In this document: positions 18,476 to 26,244 of the stretch, piece by piece
How the letters are laid out: every line of letters begins with the position of its first letter
Position numbering within the stretch: position 1 is the first letter of the stretch
From: Myxococcales bacterium
GTDB taxonomy: Bacteria; Myxococcota; UBA727; GCA-2721815
Assembly: GCA_002721815.1 (NCBI GenBank)
Contig: PBLQ01000011.1
Coordinates: 256,313 to 320,312 of the forward strand
Length of the DNA stretch: 64,000 nt
Direction of reading: 5' to 3'
Notes under the pieces: model-generated
Seen by the model: the letters and a program-made list of their open reading frames with translations, nothing else
Database searches by the model: none
What the model was told of the DNA's origin: nothing
Position numbers and translations under genes: made by a program

Positions 18476-19324
18476 ATGATTTTCCCACCAAAGGCCAACA
18501 CAAACCGTGTCTCCCAAACAGCAGCGTTAGGTGTTCTCTTGCTTGCGTTCGCCGCCTGCGGTGAAGAAAAATTGGTCTCCATTCCGCAACCAGACCCTGA
18601 ATTACCGATGGTTCCAGAATCAGATTGGGAGCCTGACACACCGGCACCTCCACCTCCCCCACCGCCACCGCCGCCGCCTGAAGAGGAAGAGGAGGAGTGG
18701 TGCATCGTAGAAGAGAGTGCATTTGACATTGAAGAGTTCTCCAGCCTTGAAGATGCATTCGCCTTGGCGGGCGTTCACGATGCGATCATTTTGGACTTTG
18801 AACAACCCAATCTGCAAACCGATGAAACGTGGCGCATCAAATCTGTGGATGTATTGGCCATGGTACCCGACTCAATGTTTAACATGTTCCCAGACTCTTA
18901 TGAATTGGTAGTTGAGATTTACCCAGGCACTTCACCAAATAATGCGACCCCCTACACAAAAACCCAAACACTGGTCTTGGGAGATTTGGAATGGGAAACC
19001 GTAACGCTGAACAATCCGGCCACCGCTTATGAACGCACCCAACGTCGCGCATGGTGGACCTTTGATTTCGGCGAAGACATCCCTCTGACCAACGCCGCTT
19101 ATGCGAGCTATACCATTGGCGTGAAATGGCTCTCCAGATCACTGCCCACGGTGGGCTATTCTAACTATAACCGTGCCTGCAGCAGCAACTGGACCAACTC
19201 TGGTTCTGGCTTTCGCAACAATGGTGACAATCACTCCGCTGCCGAGGACATGCAATGTTCATGGCCCATGATGCGCGTCCAGCTCGAAAAGCGCACCTAC
19301 TCAGAAGAGATTTGCGACGAATAG
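18476..19324 (+). CDS. Lipoprotein with Pro11-Glu6 linker and unknown beta-rich domain
   Basis: I place the start at the ATG at 18476, preceded by AAAGGAGTCGAC, which gives 282 residues. An earlier in-frame ATG at 18428 lacks a ribosome site and would spoil the signal peptide. The lipobox is LAFAAC (Cys 28). Residues 45-65 hold eleven prolines followed by six glutamates, a rigid stalk expected to lift the rest off the membrane. The remaining 215 residues contain alternating hydrophobic strands (VDVLAMVPD, YELVVEIYPG, WWTFDFGED, YTIGVKWLSR) and a few Cys, suggesting a secreted beta sandwich, but I recognise no family. It is a single-gene unit with its own terminator. Confidence 0.7.
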   Translation: MIFPPKANTNRVSQTAALGVLLLAFAACGEEKLVSIPQPDPELPMVPESDWEPDTPAPPPPPPPPPPPEEEEEEWCIVEESAFDIEEFSSLEDAFALAGVHDAIILDFEQPNLQTDETWRIKSVDVLAMVPDSMFNMFPDSYELVVEIYPGTSPNNATPYTKTQTLVLGDLEWETVTLNNPATAYERTQRRAWWTFDFGEDIPLTNAAYASYTIGVKWLSRSLPTVGYSNYNRACSSNWTNSGSGFRNNGDNHSAAEDMQCSWPMMRVQLEKRTYSEEICDE

Positions 19325-19353
19325 ATTTCCTCAAGAAAACACAAACCCTGCCC

Positions 19354-19392
19354 CCCGCCGTCACCTCTCTTCTCGACGTGCGGGTTTTTTTT
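19354..19392 (+). terminator. Rho-independent terminator of the 18476 lipoprotein gene
   Basis: CCCGCCGTC at 19354-19362 pairs with GACGTGCGGG at 19375-19384 with one bulged A, followed by eight T residues. It lies 30 bases after the stop codon. Confidence 0.8.
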
Positions 19393-19581
19393 AATTAGAT
19401 AAACATCAAACCCCTCCTCGCCGTATTTCACTTGCAATTTACACAATTGTTCGAAAACCATCACCTGACGCTGCATCGAAAAACCTGAACAACCCATTCA
19501 AATATTTCTTGTTTTTCTGAATATCTTTCTTTGCTAGACACTCTTCATCGCAAGATTACGTCGTCAAAAAAGGAGTAAGCC

Positions 19582-20751
19582 ATGGCTGCATCACATGAAT
19601 TAGGAATTAAAGAAATCCACAGTTTCCATTTTGTCACCAGTGAAAACGAGCGTTCCCATAACTACTACACCGAAAAAATGGGTTGGCGCCCGGTGGCCAT
19701 TTCATCAGAGAGTTTTGAAAAACAAACAGGTCAATCCAGTACAGTATTTCAAAACGGCGACATCCGATGGGTCGTCAGTACCCCGCTCAATGATTCCTGT
19801 CGTGCAGCCCGTTTTCTCAAGCGACATCCTGCAGGTGTGATGTCGGTCTCCTTCGAAGTTGAAGACATTCAAAAAGCCTGGGATTTCTTAGACCAAAGAG
19901 GTGGCACACCCATTTATTCTGTTCAAACCACCACCAATGACCAAGGTGGTTGCTTTAAGCATTTCAGCATTGCCACCCCCATCGGTGACCTCACTTTTCG
20001 GTTCATTGAAAAACACAATTGGAACGATTTTGCCCCAGGCTTTGAAACGCTGCCCAACATGACCATCATTAATCGTGATAACTATCAATACAAAAAAATC
20101 GATCACATCACCTGTAACGTGATGACCATGGCAGCAGTTGAACTTTGGTTTGAACATGTTTTGGGCATGGAACGATGCTGGGGAATTGAATTCCACACAG
20201 ACGAAATCAATGAAAATGCTGTTTCCGGAACGGGCCTCAAATCTGTGGTCATGTGGGATCCAAGCTCCGGTGTAAAATTTCCCATCAACGAGCCCATGGA
20301 ACCTTTCTTCAAAGAGGGCCAAATCAATCAGTTCGTTGAAGACAATTGTGGTGGCGGCGTACAGCACATCGCACTGGAAGTAGACAACATCCTCAATGCC
20401 GCCCAAGCCTTAACCGGCCGTGGCGTCCAGTTTTTGGAAACCCCAGAGGTCTATTACGAGCCTGTGCCTGAGCGTCTCAAAGAAGTAGGTGTTGATATCA
20501 ACAATCTCAAACACAGCATTGACGATTTGAAGCCCCACGGCCTTTTGATCGATGGTTCCCCCACGGACCAGTATATGCTGCAAGTTTTCTTTAAGGATGC
20601 CTCCACGTATCACGATGACCACCAAGCGGGCCCTTTCTTCTTTGAAATCATTGAACGACAAGGCGACCAGGGCTTTGGGGGTGGAAATTTCCGGGCATTA
20701 TTTGAAGCCATCGAATTAGAACAAAACAAACAAATCGAAGCCAGCGCCTAA
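19582..20751 (+). CDS. hppD: 4-hydroxyphenylpyruvate dioxygenase
   Basis: A 389-residue protein with AAAAAAGGAGTAAGCC before the ATG. It converts 4-hydroxyphenylpyruvate to homogentisate with Fe(II) and O2, the second step of tyrosine degradation. The two vicinal-oxygen-chelate halves are visible. The Fe ligands are H175 (KKIDHITCNV), H262 (GVQHIALEV) and E355 (FFFEIIERQ), and the C-terminal signature GFGGGNFRALFEAIE is typical of HPPD. The length fits the upper bacterial/eukaryotic range. It is the first gene of a three-gene operon with fumarylacetoacetase and maleylacetoacetate isomerase; homogentisate 1,2-dioxygenase, needed between them, is not in this window. Very high confidence. Confidence 0.97.
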   Translation: MAASHELGIKEIHSFHFVTSENERSHNYYTEKMGWRPVAISSESFEKQTGQSSTVFQNGDIRWVVSTPLNDSCRAARFLKRHPAGVMSVSFEVEDIQKAWDFLDQRGGTPIYSVQTTTNDQGGCFKHFSIATPIGDLTFRFIEKHNWNDFAPGFETLPNMTIINRDNYQYKKIDHITCNVMTMAAVELWFEHVLGMERCWGIEFHTDEINENAVSGTGLKSVVMWDPSSGVKFPINEPMEPFFKEGQINQFVEDNCGGGVQHIALEVDNILNAAQALTGRGVQFLETPEVYYEPVPERLKEVGVDINNLKHSIDDLKPHGLLIDGSPTDQYMLQVFFKDASTYHDDHQAGPFFFEIIERQGDQGFGGGNFRALFEAIELEQNKQIEASA

Positions 20752-20793
20752 ATTGCCGCTGTCCGGTTAAACGATAAAAAAAGGAGAAATAAA

Positions 20794-21813
20794 ATGAAAT
20801 TAGCAACTCTCAAAAATGGTCGTCGCGATGGCGCTTTGGTCGTCGTTTCTCAAGACAACACGCAAGCCGTATTTGCTTTAGACATTGCGCCCACGCTTCA
20901 GTACGCGTTGGACAACTGGGAAGAAGCGTCTCTCTTACTGCAACAGAAGTATCAAAACCTTAACGCAGGAAAAGAAACTGAGGCGTTCCCTTTTGAGGCT
21001 GAGGAGGCAGCAAGCCCCCTACCTCGCTCTTACGCCTGGCTGGATGGAAGTGCTTATATTAACCATGTGGTTTTGGTTCGCAAAGCCCGCAGTGCAGAGC
21101 CGCCCGCGACGCTCAAAACAGACCCCTTGATGTACCAAGGCGGCAGTGATGCTTTCTTGGGACCTCGCGATGATATCGAGCTGGCCGATGAATCCTGGGG
21201 GTGTGATTTTGAATCTGAGGTGGCAGTGGTCACTGGTGACGTCCCTCAAGGGGTCTCTCCAAAAGAGGCAGAGCAATACGTCAAATTGGTATTGCTTTGT
21301 AACGACGTATCCCTGCGAAACCTGATCCCCGGAGAGCTTGCCAAAGGATTTGGTTTTTTCCAATCCAAGCCCTCCTCTGCATTTTCGCCCATCGCTGTAA
21401 CGCCAGACGAACTCGGTGATGCCTGGCAAAATGGGCGGGTTCATCTTCCCTTACACACCCATTTAAACGGCAATCTATTTGGACAACCTGAAGCAGGCCC
21501 TGAAATGCATTTCAATTTCTACGAGTTGATTTCTCATGCGGCCAAATCTCGACCTTTATCTGCGGGGACCATCATCGGTAGTGGTACTGTGAGTAACGAA
21601 GACACCTCGAAAGGTTCTTCCTGCTTGGCAGAAAAACGCATGCTGGAGAAAATCAACACCGGCGTCTTTCGTACACCCTTTCTCAAATATGGAGACCAAG
21701 TCACCATTGAGATGTTTCAAGAGGGACACAGCGTCTTTGGCCAAATTGCGCAAAAGGTCACCCCCTACCAAAAACCGTTGCAGGAGAATCATTATGGCAC
21801 TCACGCTTCGTAG
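20794..21813 (+). CDS. Fumarylacetoacetate hydrolase family protein
   Basis: A 339-residue protein starting after AAAAAAGGAGAAATAAA, 42 bases downstream of hppD. It has the FAH C-terminal catalytic fold: the ExE metal pair E140/E142 (CDFESEVAVV), D171 (LLCNDVSLRN), and the later SAGTIIGSGTVSN and DQVTIEM segments. In this operon the natural reaction is cleavage of fumarylacetoacetate to fumarate and acetoacetate, the last step of tyrosine catabolism. The N-terminal half is closer to the bacterial FahA-like branch than to the 420-residue animal enzyme. Its 3' end overlaps the next gene by 20 bases, which implies coupled translation. Confidence 0.92.
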   Translation: MKLATLKNGRRDGALVVVSQDNTQAVFALDIAPTLQYALDNWEEASLLLQQKYQNLNAGKETEAFPFEAEEAASPLPRSYAWLDGSAYINHVVLVRKARSAEPPATLKTDPLMYQGGSDAFLGPRDDIELADESWGCDFESEVAVVTGDVPQGVSPKEAEQYVKLVLLCNDVSLRNLIPGELAKGFGFFQSKPSSAFSPIAVTPDELGDAWQNGRVHLPLHTHLNGNLFGQPEAGPEMHFNFYELISHAAKSRPLSAGTIIGSGTVSNEDTSKGSSCLAEKRMLEKINTGVFRTPFLKYGDQVTIEMFQEGHSVFGQIAQKVTPYQKPLQENHYGTHAS

Positions 21814-22438
21814 CTATTACCGATCCAGTTGCTCATGGCGGGTCCGCATTGCATTGAATTGGAAGGGGCTCAATTACAAAACCCTTCCCGTTCACCTGGT
21901 GAACAATGGTGGAGAGCAGTACGGTTTCGAAATGCGACGAAAAAACCCCATGCGCGAAGTTCCCGTCCTAAGTAGTGGTCAGGGTGACCTCGCCCAAAGC
22001 ATGGCTATTTTGGAATACCTAGAGGAGGTTCAACCGAAGCCATCATTGCTGCCCACCGATCCCTTTTTGCGCGCAAGAGTGCGACAACTGGCGGAGGTGA
22101 TCAACAGCGGTGTGCAACCTTTACAAAATCTCAGGGTTTTAAAACACTTGGGAAAAGTACATGGTTTCAGCCAAAAAGACACTCACGACTGGGCCAAATA
22201 TTGGATTGGCGAAGGCCTCAATGCGTTTCAAGAATTGACCAAAGAAACAGTGGGCCAGTTTTGCGTGGGTGATCAGGTTAGCTTTGCAGACCTCTTACTC
22301 GTTCCACAGCTCTACAATGCGCGACGGTTTGGTGTTTCGGTCAACCATTTCCCCCTGCTGTTGGACATTGAAGCCAGACTGTCAACGCTGTCTGCTTTCC
22401 AACAGGCCCATCCAGAACGTCAGGATGATGCGGCTTAA
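21794..22438 (+). CDS. maiA: Maleylacetoacetate isomerase (zeta-class GST)
   Basis: The correct start is the ATG at 21794, after CAGGAGAATC, giving 214 residues; an earlier in-frame ATG lies deep inside the fumarylacetoacetase gene. The N-terminal thioredoxin-like domain has the zeta-GST signature SSCSWRVRIAL (residues 11-21), with S14 expected to activate glutathione. REVPVL (the cis-Pro of the glutathione site) and LAQSMAILEYLEE follow. It isomerises maleylacetoacetate to fumarylacetoacetate, feeding the gene just upstream. It is the last gene of the operon and is followed by a strong terminator. Confidence 0.95.
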   Translation: MALTLRSYYRSSCSWRVRIALNWKGLNYKTLPVHLVNNGGEQYGFEMRRKNPMREVPVLSSGQGDLAQSMAILEYLEEVQPKPSLLPTDPFLRARVRQLAEVINSGVQPLQNLRVLKHLGKVHGFSQKDTHDWAKYWIGEGLNAFQELTKETVGQFCVGDQVSFADLLLVPQLYNARRFGVSVNHFPLLLDIEARLSTLSAFQQAHPERQDDAA

Positions 22439-22460
22439 GAACATCGTTGATGTTCAGAGA

Positions 22461-23399
22461 TCAAGCAGAGCTTTTGCTCTGCTTTTTTTTGGCTTTGCCC
22501 TTCGTTGCAAATTGTGCCCATTCTTCTTCGATGTATTCGGCAAACAACCGGCCCCCACTGCCGAGCGGCTTGTCTCGACGGGTCACCAGTTGCGGCGTAA
22601 AAAGAAACGTGTGTCCTTCTTCAAAGGGAAGTGTTTTTAAAATACCTTCATCGAGTTCTTCTTGAATCATGTGCGTTGGCATCCATCCAAACCCAACACC
22701 CCCAACCAAAGCCTCTCGCTTTGAGCGGAAATCAGACAACTCAAAAACATGGGGCACATCAAAATACATTTTGCGAATATGCGTCATGCCTTTCCCTGCT
22801 GACGGGGTCACCAAGACCTGAACGTGAGATGCGAAGGCGGAACGACGTAAAGGTGCTGCCTCATCATGCAAGGGATGATCGGCGTGTGCCACCAATAACA
22901 TTTCGAGCGGCTGCAAGGCTCGCACCTCCAGCATGGGCTCCGAAGGGAGGTCCACCGTAATCATTAAAGCAGCATCCAGCTTGTCGAAACGTTCGCGAAC
23001 CATGGACAAATAATCCACCCGCAGCTCGACCTTAGTGGGTAAATCTTGGGCAGTGAAACGTCGCAACGCCTTAATCGGTGGGCGCATGGGTAACACACCA
23101 TCCATCACCACCACCAAACGAGGCTCCCATCCCGCGTTGAAGTGGTTGGCCACGTTTTCCAACTGGCGGGCCCGCTCCAACACGGCGCGCCCTTCCTCCA
23201 GGATTAGCCGGCCCCCTTCGGTCAAAACTGCCTTGTGCCCAGAGCGATCATAGATTTCGATCTCGAGTGAGCTTTCGAGGGTCTTGATGGCGTAACTCAC
23301 CGCTGAGGTAGCGCGGTACAACTCTTTGGCGGCCGCGGAAAAACTGCCCAAACGTTCAATGGCATCCAAAACGAGAAGCTGGTCGAGGCTCACATTCAT
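22461..23399 (-). CDS. LysR-family transcriptional regulator
   Basis: I choose the ATG at 23399 (MNVSLDQL), eight bases after AAAGGA, over a TTG two codons earlier that would sit on the ribosome site. This gives 312 residues. Residues 4-62 form the winged HTH (LGSFSAAAKELYRATSAVSYAIKTLE, with the linker helix near 60-85). Residues 92-300 form the periplasmic-binding-like effector domain. The Lys/Ser-rich tail is encoded by the convergent operon's terminator hairpin. It is divergent from ilvD across 167 bases that contain a direct repeat, so control of the ilv operon is the simplest guess; the convergent tyrosine genes are an alternative. The effector is unknown. Confidence 0.9.
   Translation of the reverse strand: MNVSLDQLLVLDAIERLGSFSAAAKELYRATSAVSYAIKTLESSLEIEIYDRSGHKAVLTEGGRLILEEGRAVLERARQLENVANHFNAGWEPRLVVVMDGVLPMRPPIKALRRFTAQDLPTKVELRVDYLSMVRERFDKLDAALMITVDLPSEPMLEVRALQPLEMLLVAHADHPLHDEAAPLRRSAFASHVQVLVTPSAGKGMTHIRKMYFDVPHVFELSDFRSKREALVGGVGFGWMPTHMIQEELDEGILKTLPFEEGHTFLFTPQLVTRRDKPLGSGGRLFAEYIEEEWAQFATKGKAKKKQSKSSA
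22463..22490 (+). terminator. Rho-independent terminator of the tyrosine-degradation operon
   Basis: AAGCAGAGC (22463-22471), a TTTT loop, GCTCTGCTT (22476-22484), then a T run to 22490. The hairpin lies inside the last codons of the convergent LysR gene. Confidence 0.9.
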
Positions 23400-23410
23400 G
23401 TTCAAATTCC

Positions 23411-23458
23411 TTTAACGAGTTTGCCAATTATTTATGTTTTCATTTAACAAGTTGTCAA
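23411..23458. promoter_or_regulatory. Direct repeat in the LysR-ilvD intergenic region, candidate operator
   Basis: TTTAACGAGTTTGCCAA at 23411-23427 is repeated with small changes as TTTAACAAGTTGTCAA at 23443-23458. The start-to-start distance is 32 bases, about three helical turns, so both copies face the same side of the DNA. The second copy contains TTGTCA, a possible -35 for the ilv operon, but no good -10 follows at 17 bases. The layout fits a LysR-type site; it is inference. Confidence 0.4.
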
Positions 23459-23566
23459 GCTATCTCTTCAATCCAACGGAGGGTCTCCAGGGCCCTCAAC
23501 GTGAAAAGAACCTTAAGCGACTGTTTTTAATAAACTTTAAACGCTTGAGCCACCAGGAGGTAAAAA

Positions 23567-25210
23567 ATGACTCAAAAACGACTCGCTGAAGACCTCGCCC
23601 GCGCCCCTGCCAGAGCCATGCTCAAAGCCACAGGGCTAACCGACGCAGATCTCGCGAAGCCCATGGTGGCGGTGGTTCATTGCTGGACGGATGTCACCCC
23701 CTGCAACATGGGCCTCAAAAGTCTGGCTCAAGATGTTCGAAAAGGCATCAAAGACGCTGGTGGGACCCCCATCGAATTCAACACAGTCGCAGTCTCCGAT
23801 GGTATCACCATGGGAACGGAAGGCATGCGATTGTCGTTAATGTCACGTGAAGTCATCGCAGATTCATTAGAGTTGGCCGTTCGCGCTCATGAGTTCGATG
23901 CAGTGGTGGCTTTGTGTGGCTGCGATAAAACCATCCCCGGCGTGGTGATGGGTCTGTTGCGTTTGGATTTGCCCTCCGTGGTACTTTATGGCGGATCTAT
24001 CCTTCCCGGTCGTTTCGAAGGTCGTGACGTGACGGTTCAAGACGTTTTCGAAGCTGTGGGTGCAGTGGCCGCTGGCCAAATGAGCCGCGAGAGATTGAAA
24101 GTATTGGAAGACAAAGCATGCCCAGGCGCTGGTGCATGTGGCGGACAGTTCACCGCCAACACCATGTCTACCGCAGTGACCATGCTGGGCTTATCGCCCA
24201 TGGGCGCCAATGACGTCCCTGCTGTCGACCCTCGTAAACCGGAAGTGGCCTACGAGGTGGGCCGGACGGTGATGCAAGTTCTAGAAAACGGACTGCGACC
24301 CAGTCATTTGGTCACAAAGACGTCGTTACAAAATGCCGCTACGGCCGTAGCCGCGTCAGGTGGGTCAACCAATGCAGTCCTGCACTTGCTGGCATTGGCA
24401 CAAGAAGCCCATGTGGACTTTACTTTGGAAGACATTCACCAAGCTTCGGCACAAACACCCACCTTGGCCGATCTCAAACCAGGTGGCCAATACACGTCAC
24501 CCGACCTAGAAAAAGCCGGTGGCTTACGATTGTTGACCCAACGTTTGTTTGAAGCACAACGCCTCACCGATACGCCCACTGTCACCGGGAAATGGCTGAG
24601 CCAAGAAGCCAACTTGGCAGAAGAAACCCCTGAGCAACAGGTGGTCAGAAACCTCGACAACCCTCTCAAGCCCCACGGTGGTCTGGCCATTTTGAAGGGC
24701 TCTTTAGCACCTGAAGGCTGTGTCTTAAAACTCAGTGGTCACAGTAAAAAGCGTCACGAGGGCCCAGCAAGGGTTTTCGAATGCGAAGAAGAAGCTTTTG
24801 AAGCCGTTCAACAGGGGCGCATCCAACCTAACGATGTGGTGGTGATCCGCAACGAAGGCCCCAAGGGGGGTCCGGGGATGCGAGAAATGTTGGCCGTCAC
24901 GGCCGCATTGGTGGGACGCGGACTTGGAGACAGTGTCGCACTGATCACCGATGGTCGTTTTTCTGGCGCCACTCACGGTTTCATGGTGGGACATGTGGCT
25001 CCGGAAGCGGCGGTAGGTGGTCCCATCGCCTTGGTTCAAAACGGTGACACCATCGTTTTGGATGTGGAAACACGAGCCATCGACTTGAAAGTCGATTTGA
25101 GCGAGCGCAAGCAAGCATGGGCTCCCAAAGAACTTCATGCGCCGAGAGGCGTTATGTCAAAATATGTTGCTCTGGTCTCATCCGCTGCTACCGGTGCAAC
25201 AACATCTTAA
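23567..25210 (+). CDS. ilvD: Dihydroxy-acid dehydratase
   Basis: A 547-residue protein with GGAGGTAAAAA directly before the ATG. It dehydrates 2,3-dihydroxy-isovalerate and 2,3-dihydroxy-3-methylvalerate to the 2-keto acids, the third common step of valine and isoleucine synthesis. The cluster Cys are C46 (TPCNMGL), C119 (CGCDKTIPG) and C191 ([14 protein letters not shown]). The CNM context and the length are typical of the [2Fe-2S] plant/archaeal-like class rather than the 616-residue [4Fe-4S] E. coli enzyme. [19 protein letters not shown] is the conserved C-terminal motif. It is the first gene of ilvDCGME and divergent from the LysR gene. Confidence 0.96.
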   Translation: MTQKRLAEDLARAPARAMLKATGLTDADLAKPMVAVVHCWTDVTPCNMGLKSLAQDVRKGIKDAGGTPIEFNTVAVSDGITMGTEGMRLSLMSREVIADSLELAVRAHEFDAVVALCGCDKTIPGVVMGLLRLDLPSVVLYGGSILPGRFEGRDVTVQDVFEAVGAVAAGQMSRERLKVLEDKACPGAGACGGQFTANTMSTAVTMLGLSPMGANDVPAVDPRKPEVAYEVGRTVMQVLENGLRPSHLVTKTSLQNAATAVAASGGSTNAVLHLLALAQEAHVDFTLEDIHQASAQTPTLADLKPGGQYTSPDLEKAGGLRLLTQRLFEAQRLTDTPTVTGKWLSQEANLAEETPEQQVVRNLDNPLKPHGGLAILKGSLAPEGCVLKLSGHSKKRHEGPARVFECEEEAFEAVQQGRIQPNDVVVIRNEGPKGGPGMREMLAVTAALVGRGLGDSVALITDGRFSGATHGFMVGHVAPEAAVGGPIALVQNGDTIVLDVETRAIDLKVDLSERKQAWAPKELHAPRGVMSKYVALVSSAATGATTS

Positions 25211-25238
25211 TCCCTTTTACTTTCACAAGGAGGTCGTC

Positions 25239-26228
25239 ATGACTCGATATTTCAATGAAAAAGATGTTAACCCCCAAGCCCTCAAAGCGCAAAAGATCAC
25301 CGTTGTCGGTTACGGTAGCCAAGGGCGCGCTCACGCACTTAGTCTGCGAGACAGCGGACTTGCCGTCACCGTGGCGTTACGACCCGGCGGCAAAAGTTGG
25401 GCCACGGCCACGCAAGATGGATTTAAACCACAAGAAGTGGCGGGCGCAGTACGTGAAGCCGATGTTGTGATGGTGTTGGTTCCTGACATGAACCAGCCAA
25501 AGCTTTTTCAAGATGTGCTGAATGAAAACTTACGCGACGGTGTTTTGCTTTTGTTCGCTCATGGTTTCGCGGTTCATTACAACCGGGTAGCGCTTTCTGA
25601 AAAATGGGATGTGGGTTTGGTAGCCCCCAAAGGCCCAGGCAATCTGGTGCGCCAACAATACGAACAAGGTCGAGGCGTGCCATGTTTACTGGCCGTTCAC
25701 CAAGACCATTCAGGTAACGCCTTTGAACGCACGTTGGCCTATGCCCATGGCATCGGTGGCACACGCGCCGGCGTTCTGGAAACCACCTTCAAGGAAGAAA
25801 CGGAAACCGACCTTTTTGGTGAACAAGCAGTTCTTTGTGGTGGCACCACCGCATTACTTACCGCCGGCTGGGAAACTTTGGTCGAAGCTGGATACAGCCC
25901 CGAACTGGCCTACTTTGAATGTCTGCATGAACTCAAATTAATCGTTGATCTCTTGTACGAAGGTGGACTGAGCCGCATGCACCATTTTGTCAGCGATACC
26001 GCAAGCTATGGCGACCTCACCCGCGGGACGCGTGTGGTTGACAACGCCACGAAAGCTCGGATGCGAGTTCTTTTGGAAGAAATCCAATCCGGTGAATTTG
26101 CGCGAGAGTGGTCCACTGAACACGACCAAGGTTCACCAAACTACGCCGCAGCCCTTGAAAACATGCGTGAACACCCCATCGAAAAAGTGGGTGCACAACT
26201 TCGTGAGCGTATGGCTTGGTTACAATAA
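25239..26228 (+). CDS. ilvC: Ketol-acid reductoisomerase (class I)
   Basis: The start is the ATG at 25239 after AAGGAGGTCGTC, giving 329 residues; the frame is open upstream into ilvD but without a better start. The Rossmann motif is GYGSQGRAHA (24-33), the cofactor loop LRPGGKSW (47-54) and the Mg ligands D191 and E195 (DLFGEQAVLCGG), with further acids in ECLHELKLIVDLLYEGG. It isomerises and reduces 2-acetolactate and 2-aceto-2-hydroxybutyrate, the second common step. The loop has Gly where many NADPH enzymes have the first Ser but keeps the last Ser, so NADPH is still likely. It lies 28 bases after ilvD. Confidence 0.96.
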   Translation: MTRYFNEKDVNPQALKAQKITVVGYGSQGRAHALSLRDSGLAVTVALRPGGKSWATATQDGFKPQEVAGAVREADVVMVLVPDMNQPKLFQDVLNENLRDGVLLLFAHGFAVHYNRVALSEKWDVGLVAPKGPGNLVRQQYEQGRGVPCLLAVHQDHSGNAFERTLAYAHGIGGTRAGVLETTFKEETETDLFGEQAVLCGGTTALLTAGWETLVEAGYSPELAYFECLHELKLIVDLLYEGGLSRMHHFVSDTASYGDLTRGTRVVDNATKARMRVLLEEIQSGEFAREWSTEHDQGSPNYAAALENMREHPIEKVGAQLRERMAWLQ

Positions 26229-26244
26229 AAGAGTTGAGGAGCGA

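Noticed and set aside
18373..18729. Gly-run frame on the minus strand
   Set aside because: It is the reverse complement of the Pro11 linker and signal peptide of the 18476 lipoprotein gene.
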